From Colwellia sp. PAMC 21821 (lineage in GTDB: Bacteria > Pseudomonadota > Gammaproteobacteria > Enterobacterales > Alteromonadaceae), in NCBI RefSeq assembly GCF_002077175.1, contig NZ_CP014943.1, positions 4,402,001 to 4,466,000 of the forward strand: 64,000 bases of DNA. The letters are read 5' to 3'. The position numbers were made by a program, and so were the translations under genes. Positions 36,638 to 45,815 of this stretch are shown here, piece after piece. The notes under the pieces were generated by a model. It saw only the letters and a program-made list of their open reading frames with translations, did no database searches and was not told where the DNA came from. Within the stretch, counting starts at the first letter, position 1, and the number at the start of each line of letters is the position of its first letter.

Positions 36638-37470
36638 TAAACTTTACCATCGTATTAACTTAGACCGGCTTATTTAAATATCTGTTCACCATAATCATTA
36701 ATTTATTAAACGCAAGCAATTTATCAGCTAGTAACACTTATTAAATCTTCGTGTTTTTTGCGGTAAAGTTAGCCGTATTAGACTGTGACAAAGATAGGAG
36801 ATAAAAACTGACAAGCTTAAAAATTACATTTTAAACTTTATACGTAACACTCAGTTTTAGTTCATGCATACTGTATGTAGTGGCATAGTTAATTGGGATG
36901 AATAATCTATAAATCACAACCTAAAAATGTAACACGTAACTAAATAAATTAAATTACACAGCCTTATCAATAGTTTAAATATAAAGATACTTTTAAGACT
37001 TCAATACTTATCAATGTACGAATATGTTTTAAATCGTGTATTTGGTAACAAAAAAAGGTAAATATCATAGCGTAGAGATATTAAATATCGCTAGTTAAAG
37101 GTTTTTCTTCAATGAGATCTGTGGTTAATCCTTCAATCAGCTTCGTACAATTACCAGTTAGATAAGTTATCAATAGTAAGGAGTAAGAATTCACTGTTAT
37201 ACCAATATCAGTGAACGGCATTACTTTTTCAAGCTTATCCATATTTGTATACCTTTGTGTCTTTCCTACCTCAAATGGTCGATGTTAACACTAACTAAAT
37301 AAGTGTTAATGTGAATAAGGCAAGTTCGATTTTTATCCGGGATATTCGGAAAAAAGTCCAACAAGTGTAAACAATATTCAGCGGGGAAAGTGTTGTAAAT
37401 TCCCGTTATTACCCTGCCGAAATTTAACCCTACGAGTGCCTTAGCACTCCTAAACAAGTAAGGAATAATC
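36638..37470. other. Intergenic region at the left border of the steroid region
   Basis: Most of these 833 bases are AT-rich with nothing recognisable. The exceptions are a small leftward frame at 37081-37242 and, in the thiolase upstream region, an inverted repeat TTAACACT/AGTGTTAA (37285-37292 and 37302-37309). GGTCGATGTT at 37277-37286 recurs before the SDR gene at 38877-38886. Confidence 0.5.
37081..37242 (-). CDS. Possible small protein (53 residues)
   Basis: An ATG at 37242 opens a 53-codon frame ending in TAA at 37081. An AAAGG element lies about nine bases upstream. The peptide begins MDKLEKVMPFTDIG, has a hydrophobic centre (TVNSYSLLLITYL) and an acidic tail (LIEEKPLTSDI). Composition is protein-like. 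I recognise no relative. It is divergent from the thiolase gene. Confidence 0.4.
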   Translation of the reverse strand: MDKLEKVMPFTDIGITVNSYSLLLITYLTGNCTKLIEGLTTDLIEEKPLTSDI

Positions 37471-38676
37471 ATGCGTGAAGCAGTTATAGTATCTACCGCC
37501 AGAACCCCAATGGCCAAAGCCTTTCGTGGTGCCTTTAATGACACCGAAGCTCCTGCGTTATCTGGTCACGCGGTTGAACAAGCCGTCAAACGCGCAGGTA
37601 TTGATGGTGCAGAAGTTGATGACGTCATTATAGGTTGTGCTGCCCAGCAAGGTACTCAAGGTTATAATTTAGGGCGTTTAACAGCAACCGCTGCTGGCTT
37701 GCCAAACAGTGTGCCAGGTATGACGCTTGATCGTCAGTGTTCATCCGGGTTGATGAGTATTGGTTTTGCGGCTCAAAATATTATGATTGGTTCAATGAAT
37801 ACCGTTGTGGCCGGTGGTGTTGAGTCTATTTCAATGGTGCAAAACAAACATAAAAACACTTTCCGTAATGTCTCTAAAAAAGTCTTGTCTCATTCACAAC
37901 ATGCCTACATGCAAATGATTGAAACCGCTGAAGTTGTAGCGAAGCGCTACAACATTTCACGTTTAGCACAAGATGAATATAGTTTGCAATCTCAACAACG
38001 CATTGCAGCAGCACAGGAAAATGGCCTTTTCGATGACGAAATTGTAGCCATGGCTTCAACCAAATCTGTATTTAATCGTGAAACCAAAGAAGTTACGTTT
38101 GAAGAAGTTTTACTCAATAAAGATGAAGGGAATCGCCCTTCTACCACGCTTGAAAGTTTACAAAAATTAGAACCTGTTTGGAAAGATGGTCGTGTGGTTC
38201 CCCAAGGTGAATTTATTACTGCAGGGAATGCAAGCCAATTATCAGATGGTGCCTCAGCCTGTGTTGTTATGGACTCACAATTAGCGGCTAAAAAAGGTTT
38301 AACGCCAATGGGAATATTTCGTGGCATGGCCGTTGCCGGTTGTGAACCCGATGAAATGGGGATAGGTCCCGTTTATGCCATTCCTAAACTATTAAAGCAG
38401 CATGGTTTATCCATTGAAGATATTGGCTTGTGGGAAATTAACGAAGCTTTTGCTTGTCAGCTAATATATTCGCGTGATTATTTAGCCATAGACAACAACA
38501 AGCTTAACGTTAATGGCGGCGCTATCGCAATTGGTCATCCTTTTGGTATGAGTGGTGCTCGTATGGTCGGCCATGCACTTATCGAAGGAAAGCGTCGCGG
38601 TGTTAAATATGTTGTGGTGAGTATGTGTATCGGTGGTGGAATGGGTGCTGCAGGTTTATTTGAGGTTTGTTTATAA
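37471..38676 (+). CDS. Thiolase family acyl-CoA acetyltransferase
   Basis: The 401-residue thiolase has the nucleophile C90 (LDRQCSSG), the histidine H356 ([13 protein letters not shown]) and the second cysteine C386 ([12 protein letters not shown]). NEAFAC lies before the histidine. It cleaves a 3-ketoacyl-CoA to release acetyl-CoA. Its place beside steroid genes suggests a role in side-chain or C/D-ring beta-oxidation, like FadA5/FadA6 of actinobacteria, but which step cannot be told. An AAGGAA element precedes the ATG. It is followed by a long hairpin and the SDR gene on the same strand. Confidence 0.88.
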   Translation: MREAVIVSTARTPMAKAFRGAFNDTEAPALSGHAVEQAVKRAGIDGAEVDDVIIGCAAQQGTQGYNLGRLTATAAGLPNSVPGMTLDRQCSSGLMSIGFAAQNIMIGSMNTVVAGGVESISMVQNKHKNTFRNVSKKVLSHSQHAYMQMIETAEVVAKRYNISRLAQDEYSLQSQQRIAAAQENGLFDDEIVAMASTKSVFNRETKEVTFEEVLLNKDEGNRPSTTLESLQKLEPVWKDGRVVPQGEFITAGNASQLSDGASACVVMDSQLAAKKGLTPMGIFRGMAVAGCEPDEMGIGPVYAIPKLLKQHGLSIEDIGLWEINEAFACQLIYSRDYLAIDNNKLNVNGGAIAIGHPFGMSGARMVGHALIEGKRRGVKYVVVSMCIGGGMGAAGLFEVCL

Positions 38677-38700
38677 GCCACTATTCTTATAAATAATAAC

Positions 38701-38754
38701 TTAATTGCTGGGTATAAAAGGTCATTCATATGACCCATTATACTCAGCGATTAA
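38701..38754. repeat. Long hairpin after the thiolase gene
   Basis: A 16-bp outer stem (38701-38716 with 38739-38754, two G-T pairs) encloses an inner stem GGTCAT/ATGACC (38720-38725 with 38730-38735). It may end or attenuate transcription between the thiolase and SDR genes. There is no T-run directly after it. Confidence 0.6.
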
Positions 38755-38838
38755 CAACTTATTTTTACGTTTTCATGGCTGCGTTACTGAGTTCAGCTTA
38801 AGCACTTTCGAGCCGGGCTAAAACTCTTAATCGTATAA

Positions 38839-38864
38839 TATCGCGACTGAATTAATCCGCGATA
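38839..38864. promoter_or_regulatory. Inverted repeat upstream of the SDR gene, possible operator
   Basis: TATCGCG (38839-38845) and CGCGATA (38858-38864) are perfect inverted arms with a 12-base spacer. They lie 49-74 bases before the start codon, a usual place for a repressor site. Confidence 0.4.
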
Positions 38865-38912
38865 GTCATAATTTTTGGTCGATGTTGACCTGATTTAAGT
38901 AAGGAAATAAAA

Positions 38913-39710
38913 ATGTCTAATATTTTAGATCGTTTTCGCGTTGATGGCCAAGTAGCCATAGTTACAGGCTCAGGGCGCGGAATTGGTGCGGCTACTGCTA
39001 TTGCTCTAGCTGATGCTGGGGCTGATGTAGTCGTAACGGCAAGAACCGTCGAAGATATTGAGAACACGGCAGACCAAATACGTCAACGTGGTCGTCGAGC
39101 ATTAGTCGTTGCTTGTGATGTGCTGGATGAATCACAACGCCAATCATTGCTTGACCAGACGATTGCACATTTTGGTCGACTAGATATTTTAGTCAATAAT
39201 GTGGGCGGTTCAGGGGCTATCAAACCAACATTAATGACCACAGAAGATGAGCTAGAGGCTTGTTTTAAACTTAATACTACCACCGCATTTGCTATGTCTC
39301 GTCTTAGTGCTCCACTGATGGTTAAAACGACAGGTCAAGGTGCTATTATCAATATTTCTTCCGTCGCTGGCCACTTAGCCCAACCTGGATTTCTTAGTTA
39401 TGGTATTGGTAAAGCAGCGCTCAATTTTATGACACTTAATTTAGCACAAGATTTTGCGCCTAAAGTGCGCGTTAATGCTATCAGTGTTGGTTCAACACTT
39501 ACAGATGCACTTAAAGGCGTTATGAATGATGAGATAGAACAAGCCATCATTAAAAATACACCAATGAATCGTCTTGGACAGCCTGAAGATATTGCCGCTT
39601 GTGCACTATTTCTAGCTTCTCCTGCGGCTAGCTATATCACAGGTGAAATATACGGGGTTAACGGTGGACTGACCGATGCGCCAATGGTAATGCCGCGAAG
39701 TAGCTTTTAG
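38913..39710 (+). CDS. 7alpha-hydroxysteroid dehydrogenase-like SDR
   Basis: This short-chain dehydrogenase (265 residues) has the TGSGRGIG cofactor loop (18-25), NNVGG, the catalytic serine in INISSVAG (148-153), and Y163-x-x-x-K167. The C-terminal part (LTDALKGVMNDEIEQAIIKNTPMNRLGQPEDIAACALFL) is strikingly like E. coli HdhA, which oxidises the 7alpha-hydroxyl of bile acids. With steroid genes on both sides, a hydroxysteroid substrate is likely; position and stereochemistry are inferred. The aligned loop lacks an obvious NADP-specific basic residue, though AR-T appears at 43-45. An AAGGAA element precedes the ATG. Confidence 0.8.
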   Translation: MSNILDRFRVDGQVAIVTGSGRGIGAATAIALADAGADVVVTARTVEDIENTADQIRQRGRRALVVACDVLDESQRQSLLDQTIAHFGRLDILVNNVGGSGAIKPTLMTTEDELEACFKLNTTTAFAMSRLSAPLMVKTTGQGAIINISSVAGHLAQPGFLSYGIGKAALNFMTLNLAQDFAPKVRVNAISVGSTLTDALKGVMNDEIEQAIIKNTPMNRLGQPEDIAACALFLASPAASYITGEIYGVNGGLTDAPMVMPRSSF

Positions 39711-39912
39711 TCAGTGGATTTTTTGGGTAATACCCAGCTGAAAATAGAGTGATTTGCATTGTGAATTAAAAAAATGATCTGCATGGAACATATTTGTAGG
39801 TCATAAGTAGATTTAACTCGACCATCTTAGTTGTTACGCTTCAAGTTAAGCATTATAACTATAAATCATAGTTTTAATGAGAAATAAAACGCCAAGTCTA
39901 CGCCGTAATATT

Positions 39913-39942
39913 GACTATAGCCTCTGTTGTGAGGCTATAGTC
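39913..39942 (+). terminator. Rho-independent terminator
   Basis: GACTATAGCCTC and GAGGCTATAGTC form a perfect 12-bp stem with a TGTTGT loop, followed by TTTTT on the plus strand. It sits between the SDR gene and the converging acyl-CoA dehydrogenase gene. Confidence 0.88.
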
Positions 39943-39947
39943 TTTTT

Positions 39948-41138
39948 CTATTTCATTTGAACTCTGGGTTCTTTTGGCATACCGAGACCACGTTCGGCAA
40001 TAATATTACGCTGTATTTCGTTGGTTCCTCCGTAAATGGTGTCAGAACGGACAAATAAATACATCGATTGCAAACGCGTTAAATTATAGGGTGCTGACGT
40101 TAACATCTCCGCTTCAGGGCCAAGTACGTCCATAGCCAACTCACCTAAATCACGGTGCCAAGTAGACCAAAACAACTTATAAATAAGCGCTTCTTTATTT
40201 GAACCTTCGGCATCAGACAGCATACGCAAGCTGTTATAACGCATTATTTTTAATCTCACATGCGCATCGGCAATGCGCTGACGAATGACCGGGTCCTGAT
40301 GACTACCATTGTCCTTTGAGATGGCAATAATTTGATTGAGCTCGTTATGAAATTGCATTTGTTGACCTAAAGTAGACACGCCACGTTCAAAGCCAAGTAG
40401 CCCCATTGCGACAGTCCATCCTTCGCCAGGCTCGCCAACAATATCATCAACGTCACACTCAGCATCATCGAAGAACACTTCGTTAAATTCTGAGGTACCG
40501 GTCAGCTGTTCAATACCACGAACTTCAATACCTGGTTGATCCATTTTCATCAAGAAAAAGCCAAGGCCTTTGTGCGCAATAGAGTTAGGATCCGTTCGGG
40601 CAAGCACAAAAACATAGTCAGACTCATGGGCCAAAGATGTCCAGACTTTTTGGCCATTGATAATCCATTTGCCCTTGGCTTTATCAAAATAAGCTTTAGT
40701 TTTGACATTGGCTAAATCTGAGCCGGCACTGGGTTCAGAATATCCCTGACACCACAGCTCAGTACCCGCGACAATACCGGGTAAGTATTTTTGTTTTTGT
40801 GCTTCACTACCAAAGGCGATAATAGTGGGCCCAGCCAGGCCTTCACCAATATGACCAACTCGTCCGGGAGCGCCTGCACGTGCGTACTCTTCGTTAAAGA
40901 TTACTTGCTGCTCAATAGAGCAATTACGACCACCATATTCTTTCGGCCAACCAACACAAGTCCATTGACTTGAGGCGAGTTTTTGTTCCCATTTTAACCG
41001 CTCTTCTGGAAACATGTGCTCGTCACCCGGACCACCACGAAACTTAAGTTGCTCAAACTCATTGACGAGGTTTTCGGTTAACCATTGAGAGACTTCAATA
41101 CGGAATTTTTCGTCTTCGGGACTAAAACTTAGTTTCAT
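39948..41138 (-). CDS. Acyl-CoA dehydrogenase, FadE30/IpdE1-like
   Basis: The 396-residue flavoprotein has ACAD motifs: ELWCQGYSEPSAGSDLA, WIINGQKVWTSLAH, FERGVSTLGQQ and TIYGGTNEIQRNIIAERGLG. Details such as the N-terminal FRGGPGDEHMFPEERLKWEQKLA and QITGT/QLTGTSEFNEVFFDDA closely resemble actinobacterial FadE30. FadE30 pairs with FadE33 as the IpdE1-IpdE2 enzyme, which dehydrogenates a CoA thioester of the C/D-ring propionate. The gene next to it is FadE33-like, which supports a heterotetramer. It is the last gene of the leftward steroid operon. Confidence 0.88.
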   Translation of the reverse strand: MKLSFSPEDEKFRIEVSQWLTENLVNEFEQLKFRGGPGDEHMFPEERLKWEQKLASSQWTCVGWPKEYGGRNCSIEQQVIFNEEYARAGAPGRVGHIGEGLAGPTIIAFGSEAQKQKYLPGIVAGTELWCQGYSEPSAGSDLANVKTKAYFDKAKGKWIINGQKVWTSLAHESDYVFVLARTDPNSIAHKGLGFFLMKMDQPGIEVRGIEQLTGTSEFNEVFFDDAECDVDDIVGEPGEGWTVAMGLLGFERGVSTLGQQMQFHNELNQIIAISKDNGSHQDPVIRQRIADAHVRLKIMRYNSLRMLSDAEGSNKEALIYKLFWSTWHRDLGELAMDVLGPEAEMLTSAPYNLTRLQSMYLFVRSDTIYGGTNEIQRNIIAERGLGMPKEPRVQMK

Positions 41139-41162
41139 TTGTATTACCTTATTTTTAGTCGA

Positions 41163-42320
41163 TTAATCTAATAATATTTTCGCAACTTGTTCACGGTGAT
41201 AAGCCCCGTTACCCAAAAACAACTCTGAGGATTTTGCCCGCTTAAAATACAAGTGCACATCGTATTCCCAAGTGAAGCCAACGCCACCGTGGAGTTGAAT
41301 TGCATCACTGGCGTTTTTAAAATAGCCGTCCGAACAATAGGCTTTAGCGACACTGGCGGCTTCAGCGAGTTCAAGCGCTAATGAGCCACCATTGATAGAC
41401 TCTTCAGCCACGCAGCCAGCATAATAAATAGCAGAACGAGCGACTTCAGTACGTAACATCATATCTGCCGCTAAATGTTTAACGGCTTGAAATCCAGCAA
41501 CAGGACGGCCAAATTGCACGCGCTCTTTGGTGTAAGCAACCGTTAAATCTAAAACCTGTTGAGAGCCGCCCGTTTGTTCTGCTGCGGTAGCAATAGTGGC
41601 AAGATGAAGGATCTGTTGTAACGGTAGCCAAGCGTTCGCTGGCTCCGCCATTAAATGATCTTTACTGAGCGTAACGTTTTCAAAAATAATTTCAGCCTGT
41701 TTGCGGGTTTGATCCATAGTCGGCAACCAGGTCCGACTTACCCCCGGTGTATTTGCACAGATGGCGAACAAGCTAATACCCGCTTCGCCTTTGCTACCTT
41801 TATGTCGTGCAGCCACTATTAATAGATCTGCGGTATGTCCGTCTGGTACATAGCGATAAGTACCATTTAGCACATAGTTTTCGCCCTGTAAGTCAATAAC
41901 GCCCTCTATTGCATCAGATCCCCATCGACCATTACTGCCAGTATAAGCCAAGGTTGCGGTTAAACTACCCGCACAAATTTGGCTCAAATACTGCTGCTTT
42001 TGTGCCTCAGTGCCTGCAATCATTAATGCATTAGCGCCTAAACAAACCGTAGAGAAAAAGGGTGAACATAATAAATATCGACCCATTTGCTCAAGCAGTA
42101 CTACAAGTTCGACATAACCTAAGCCTAAACCACCGTACTCTTCTGGTACATGAATAGCTTGCCAGTACATTTCATCACAAATACGCTGCCATATTTTGTC
42201 TTCATAGCCCTGTTCAGTCGCCATAGCCGATCGAATAGCCTGGGATGATGAAATTTCAGCTAAGAAGGCTTGCGCCGTATCGCGGATCATCTTCTGCTCT
42301 TGAGTGAATGTAAATTCCAT
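41163..42320 (-). CDS. Acyl-CoA dehydrogenase, FadE33/IpdE2-like
   Basis: The 385-residue ACAD is more divergent than its neighbour. It keeps the N-terminal MEFTFTQEQKMIRDTAQAFL, VPEEYGGLGLGYVELVVLLEQMG, and the C-terminal ALQLHGGVGFTWEYDVHLYFKRAKSSELFLG. The QGYSEP-type FAD segment is replaced by LAYTGSNGR. Paired divergent subunits, each supplying half of the site, are typical of steroid ACADs. It ends 24 bases before its FadE30-like partner. Confidence 0.85.
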   Translation of the reverse strand: MEFTFTQEQKMIRDTAQAFLAEISSSQAIRSAMATEQGYEDKIWQRICDEMYWQAIHVPEEYGGLGLGYVELVVLLEQMGRYLLCSPFFSTVCLGANALMIAGTEAQKQQYLSQICAGSLTATLAYTGSNGRWGSDAIEGVIDLQGENYVLNGTYRYVPDGHTADLLIVAARHKGSKGEAGISLFAICANTPGVSRTWLPTMDQTRKQAEIIFENVTLSKDHLMAEPANAWLPLQQILHLATIATAAEQTGGSQQVLDLTVAYTKERVQFGRPVAGFQAVKHLAADMMLRTEVARSAIYYAGCVAEESINGGSLALELAEAASVAKAYCSDGYFKNASDAIQLHGGVGFTWEYDVHLYFKRAKSSELFLGNGAYHREQVAKILLD

Positions 42321-42371
42321 TACGCCTCTTCCAAATTTTATTAAACCATTACCTTGAAAAACAAGATGTGA

Positions 42372-43031
42372 TTAAACCAGTGATTTAAGCAATTCTGCCT
42401 TAACAATTTTATTTGATGCATTCACCGGCATTTCTTTAATGAATCTTATTTGTCTGGGCACGCGGTAGTTAGCCATGCGTTCACGACACCACGAAATAAG
42501 TGTTGGTTCATCAAGTGTTTGATCAAATTTTAAGGTAACAAAAGCACAGCCTACTTCTCCCATGCGATTATCGTTAATACCTACAACGGCAGTTTGAGCA
42601 ATCGCTGGATGCTCAATAAGCACCGCTTCAATCTCCGCGGGATAACAATTGAATCCGCCAGAGATGTACATATCTTTGAGCCTGTCAGTAATGCTTAAAT
42701 AACCATTTTTATCTAAATGGCCTACATCACCGGTATGTAGCCACCCTTCACTGTCAATAGTTTCTGCGGTTGCTTCTGGCTGTTTAAAATAGCCTTTCAT
42801 TACATGAAAGCCACGTATGCATATTTCACCTGTTTCATCACTACCTAATACTTTTCCATCTGTTGATAAAATGGCAATTTCGGTGCCTGTAATCGCGCGA
42901 CCACTGGTGCCAGCAATAGTCTCATTATCGGTATCAACATCACATATACTGGCTAAACCACCACATTCGGTCAATCCATAAGCCGTGGTCACGACTTTAA
43001 ACCCTAACTGTTCACGCATACGCTTTATCAA
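42372..43031 (-). CDS. C-terminal part of the split FadD3-type ligase
   Basis: This 219-codon frame has a TTG at its first usable codon, inside what should be the ligase body. It contains AYGLTECGG, ICIRGFHVMKGYF, GWLHTGDVGHLDKNGYLSITDRLKDMYISGG and the lysine-bearing end NASNKIVKAELL. These are the second half of an ANL enzyme, including the hinge and catalytic lysine. It cannot bind ATP alone, lacking the TSGTTG loop. See the entry covering the whole locus. Confidence 0.7.
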   Translation of the reverse strand: MIKRMREQLGFKVVTTAYGLTECGGLASICDVDTDNETIAGTSGRAITGTEIAILSTDGKVLGSDETGEICIRGFHVMKGYFKQPEATAETIDSEGWLHTGDVGHLDKNGYLSITDRLKDMYISGGFNCYPAEIEAVLIEHPAIAQTAVVGINDNRMGEVGCAFVTLKFDQTLDEPTLISWCRERMANYRVPRQIRFIKEMPVNASNKIVKAELLKSLV

Positions 43032-43975
43032 AATGGGGGAATAGTTGCCGCCCCCGTAACAGCAACACGTAAACTGTCTAAATTTGCCTTTGCAAGCTCC
43101 GGATGAGCCAGTAAAGATAAGTAAAGTGTTGGTGGTCCTGGTAAAACGGTAACTTTGTCACGACTAATTCGCGCCAGCACTTCATCGGCGTCAAATACCG
43201 CTTGTGGTAAAATGGTAGCACCCGTTAACAAGCAACTTACCCAGCCAGCTTTATAACCAAAAGCATGAAAAAAAGGATTCACTATTAGGTAACGATCACC
43301 TGGCACTAAGCCTAAGGTTTTTACAAAGACACTAAAGGCCCGAATAACTGCACCATGGCGGCTCATCACACCTTTAGGTTTACCAGTAGTACCGGAGGTA
43401 AACATTAAATCTGAGAGTTGATCGCCATCAATATTCATCGCAACTTCACGGGCAACGTCTTCAGTTACTTGCTCTTTTCTTGCTAAAAACGTATTCCACT
43501 CACAACACGATTCAATAACATCACCTTTGCGAGGTGTTAGTGTCACAATTGAAAGCGTTTGTGGTGTAAATAATTTTGCTAACTGTGCTGGATAATCACT
43601 TTTTAGAAAGTCTCCCATACTAAAAACCAGCTTGGCACCACTGCGATTAATAATTTCAGCAGCCTCAACCGCCTTCATGCGCGTATTAATCGGTACTAAA
43701 ACTGCACCGGCCATGTGTAAACCAATAGCCGCGATTACCCATAGGCCAGAATTAGCTCCCCAAATAGCAACCCGATCACCTGGCTTTATGCCTGATGCGA
43801 TAAGTGCTCGACACACGGCTAAGCTTTTATTTGGCAGATCTCGATAACTGACTTTAAGCTCACCATCTTCAATCGCAATAAGGTCGCTATAACGCTTCGC
43901 CCTATCAAAAACCAACCTGGGGATACTATCAACTTCCCTGTTGGCTGCAGGGTCTAATAAATTAGTAGTGCTCAT
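43028..43975 (-). CDS. N-terminal part of the split FadD3-type ligase
   Basis: This 315-codon frame carries the substrate domain and the ATP loop TSGTTGKPKG (193-202), then NPFFHAFGYKAG and LRVAVTGAATIPPF before the early stop. Without the second part the enzyme would lack the TECGG and TGD motifs. It starts 14 bases after the KstD-like gene. Confidence 0.7.
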   Translation of the reverse strand: MSTTNLLDPAANREVDSIPRLVFDRAKRYSDLIAIEDGELKVSYRDLPNKSLAVCRALIASGIKPGDRVAIWGANSGLWVIAAIGLHMAGAVLVPINTRMKAVEAAEIINRSGAKLVFSMGDFLKSDYPAQLAKLFTPQTLSIVTLTPRKGDVIESCCEWNTFLARKEQVTEDVAREVAMNIDGDQLSDLMFTSGTTGKPKGVMSRHGAVIRAFSVFVKTLGLVPGDRYLIVNPFFHAFGYKAGWVSCLLTGATILPQAVFDADEVLARISRDKVTVLPGPPTLYLSLLAHPELAKANLDSLRVAVTGAATIPPF

Positions 43976-43989
43976 GTTATATCCTCAAC

Positions 43990-45714
43990 CTAGTCAGTTT
44001 TTTCGCCGCGATTAGCAGAGATATGGTTAGCCGCAATATAACCAAAAGTCATCGCTGGCCCTAACGTAGAGCCAGCACCTGGATAACTAATACCCATTAC
44101 AGATGACGAGGCGTTGCCGATGGCATAAAGCCCCGCAATTGCTTCACCTGATGGACGCACTACTTGACCAACATCATTAGTGAGCAAACCACCTTTAGTG
44201 CCGATATCGCCCGGGTTAATTTTCATCGCATAGTATGGACCTTTATTAATTGGTGCTAAGCACGGATTAGGCTTAACTTGTCTATCACCGTAATAACGGT
44301 CAAAGACATTACCACCACGTGCAAACTCTTCGTCAATACCGGTTTCTGCATAACGATTCATTTTAACTACCGTATCAGCCAAACCTGACGATTCAATATT
44401 AATGAGTGCTGCCAGTTCGTCTAAGCTATCAGCTTTCCAATAGACAGATTCAAGCCAGGCTTTAGGGGTGCGGCTGTCAGGCATAATTTTTCCTGGCATA
44501 AGTGGTCCCATCGCATATTCGTGACGAAAATGACTATCAAAAACCACCCATGCTGGAATACATTTCCCTTCAGTTTCTTTATTATTACGGTACATGGCAT
44601 CACCAAACTCTAAATAAGGTGCGGCCTCGTTAAAAAATCGTTTGCCGAGGCTGTTGACAACTATTGCCCCAGGAAAAGAACGCTCAGCAAATAAGCCACG
44701 CGCTTTGTCTTCTTTAGGTACATTAAGGGTTGGTGTCCACCAACACCAGTCAAGTAAATCAGTTGCGGCACCAATCTGTTGTCCGGCTTCTAAGGCAGCA
44801 CCCGTGTTGCAGCCAACAGGCGTAGCACTCCAACTTTTTTGTGATGGTGCGGGTAAGTATTTCTCCCTCAGGCGCTGGTTTTGTTCAAAACCACCACTGC
44901 CCATAACAACACCATAACGTGCGTGCAGGGTTAATGGCTGGCCATCACGAAGCACTTTAATACCTGTAACTTTATCTTCATTTATAACAAAATCGGTGAA
45001 CTCAGTATTACGCCACAATGGAATATTGCGATCAGTCAACGACTGTCTCAATGTCGCGACTAAACTAGCACCCAGGCCTGCACGACGATCGCGACGTCCT
45101 TTTTTACGTTGTTTAAAGTCCAATTTATAACGCAACATTAAACCTATAATCATCAACATCCAACCGCGCTCTTTCGCCACCGCTTTGTGCGCGTGACGTG
45201 CTGTCCATGACATACGGCCCATCAATAATGCTGAGGGTGAGGCCGGTTGCTGATTTTCTATTTCATCGCCCATTACTGTGGTATCAAATAACTCAGGATC
45301 CAAGGTTCGACCGCCCGCGAGTGAGCCCTCAAGGTGTGGATAATAATCTGGATATTTTTCTGCAACAGCAAATTTAACTCGGCTGTTAGCTTGGAGTTCA
45401 CGGATCATTTTAGGCGCATTGTCGAGATAAGCACGTATTCTTGATTCATCGACACTGCCCTCACTGGCGGCTTTGATATAAGTTAATGCTTCATCAAAAC
45501 TATCATGTCCACCAAGCGCTTTGAATTCATCGTTATTGGGTATCCAGATCCCACCGCCTGATATGGCCGAAGTTCCACCATATTTATCGCTTTTCTCAAC
45601 AATAAGTACAGAATTTCCTTGATCTGCTGCGAAAATTGCGGAAGTCATGGCTCCGGCTCCCGAACCCACAATAATTACATCGTATTGGTTTTCAATATCT
45701 TTGGTTTTGGTCAT
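43990..45714 (-). CDS. kstD: KstD-type 3-ketosteroid dehydrogenase (FAD)
   Basis: The 574-residue flavoprotein starts with the dinucleotide fold YDVIIVGSGAGAMTSAIFA (11-29) and VEKSDKYGGTSAISGGGIWIP. The C-terminal active-site signature is PYYAMKINPGDIGTKGGLLTN, followed by GNASSSVMGISYPGAGSTLGPAMTFGYIA. These match 3-ketosteroid dehydrogenases, which introduce a Delta1 or, in a sister group, Delta4 double bond in ring A; I cannot separate the two. I chose the ATG at 45714, which has AAAGGAGAGGG just upstream, rather than the in-frame TTG at 45732 that lies inside it. Confidence 0.85.
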   Translation of the reverse strand: MTKTKDIENQYDVIIVGSGAGAMTSAIFAADQGNSVLIVEKSDKYGGTSAISGGGIWIPNNDEFKALGGHDSFDEALTYIKAASEGSVDESRIRAYLDNAPKMIRELQANSRVKFAVAEKYPDYYPHLEGSLAGGRTLDPELFDTTVMGDEIENQQPASPSALLMGRMSWTARHAHKAVAKERGWMLMIIGLMLRYKLDFKQRKKGRRDRRAGLGASLVATLRQSLTDRNIPLWRNTEFTDFVINEDKVTGIKVLRDGQPLTLHARYGVVMGSGGFEQNQRLREKYLPAPSQKSWSATPVGCNTGAALEAGQQIGAATDLLDWCWWTPTLNVPKEDKARGLFAERSFPGAIVVNSLGKRFFNEAAPYLEFGDAMYRNNKETEGKCIPAWVVFDSHFRHEYAMGPLMPGKIMPDSRTPKAWLESVYWKADSLDELAALINIESSGLADTVVKMNRYAETGIDEEFARGGNVFDRYYGDRQVKPNPCLAPINKGPYYAMKINPGDIGTKGGLLTNDVGQVVRPSGEAIAGLYAIGNASSSVMGISYPGAGSTLGPAMTFGYIAANHISANRGEKTD

Positions 45715-45815
45715 CGACCCTCTCCTTTTCAAAGCTTTAAGCGTATTTATTACGGCTTATAATCTAACTAGAAAAACCTGGCGATAGGGTATTTCTAGCG
45801 ACGCAAATATAAAAA

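Larger units (their letters stand above)
42372..43975 (-). pseudogene. FadD3-type (HIP-CoA) acyl-CoA ligase split by an apparent frameshift
   Basis: Two overlapping frames together make one adenylate-forming ligase of about 533 residues, close to the family length. The N-terminal frame runs to IPPF and a stop; the C-terminal frame picks up as IKRMREQLGFKVVTTAYGLTE. The missing link is one base in the run of five G's at 43035-43039 (C's on the coding strand). With one more C the junction reads IPP-ILIKRMREQ, as expected for the family. FadD3 activates the C/D-ring propionate (HIP). Its place beside FadE30/FadE33 homologues matches the actinobacterial gene order. It may be a true disruption, a sequencing error or recoding. 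Confidence 0.75.

Noticed and set aside
37266..37544. Leftward 92-codon frame over the thiolase start
   Set aside because: It is antisense to the conserved thiolase N-terminus and its peptide shows no domain; best explained as a shadow frame.
44642..44917. Rightward 91-codon frame inside kstD
   Set aside because: It lies wholly within a strongly conserved gene on the other strand, with no ribosome site or recognisable domain.
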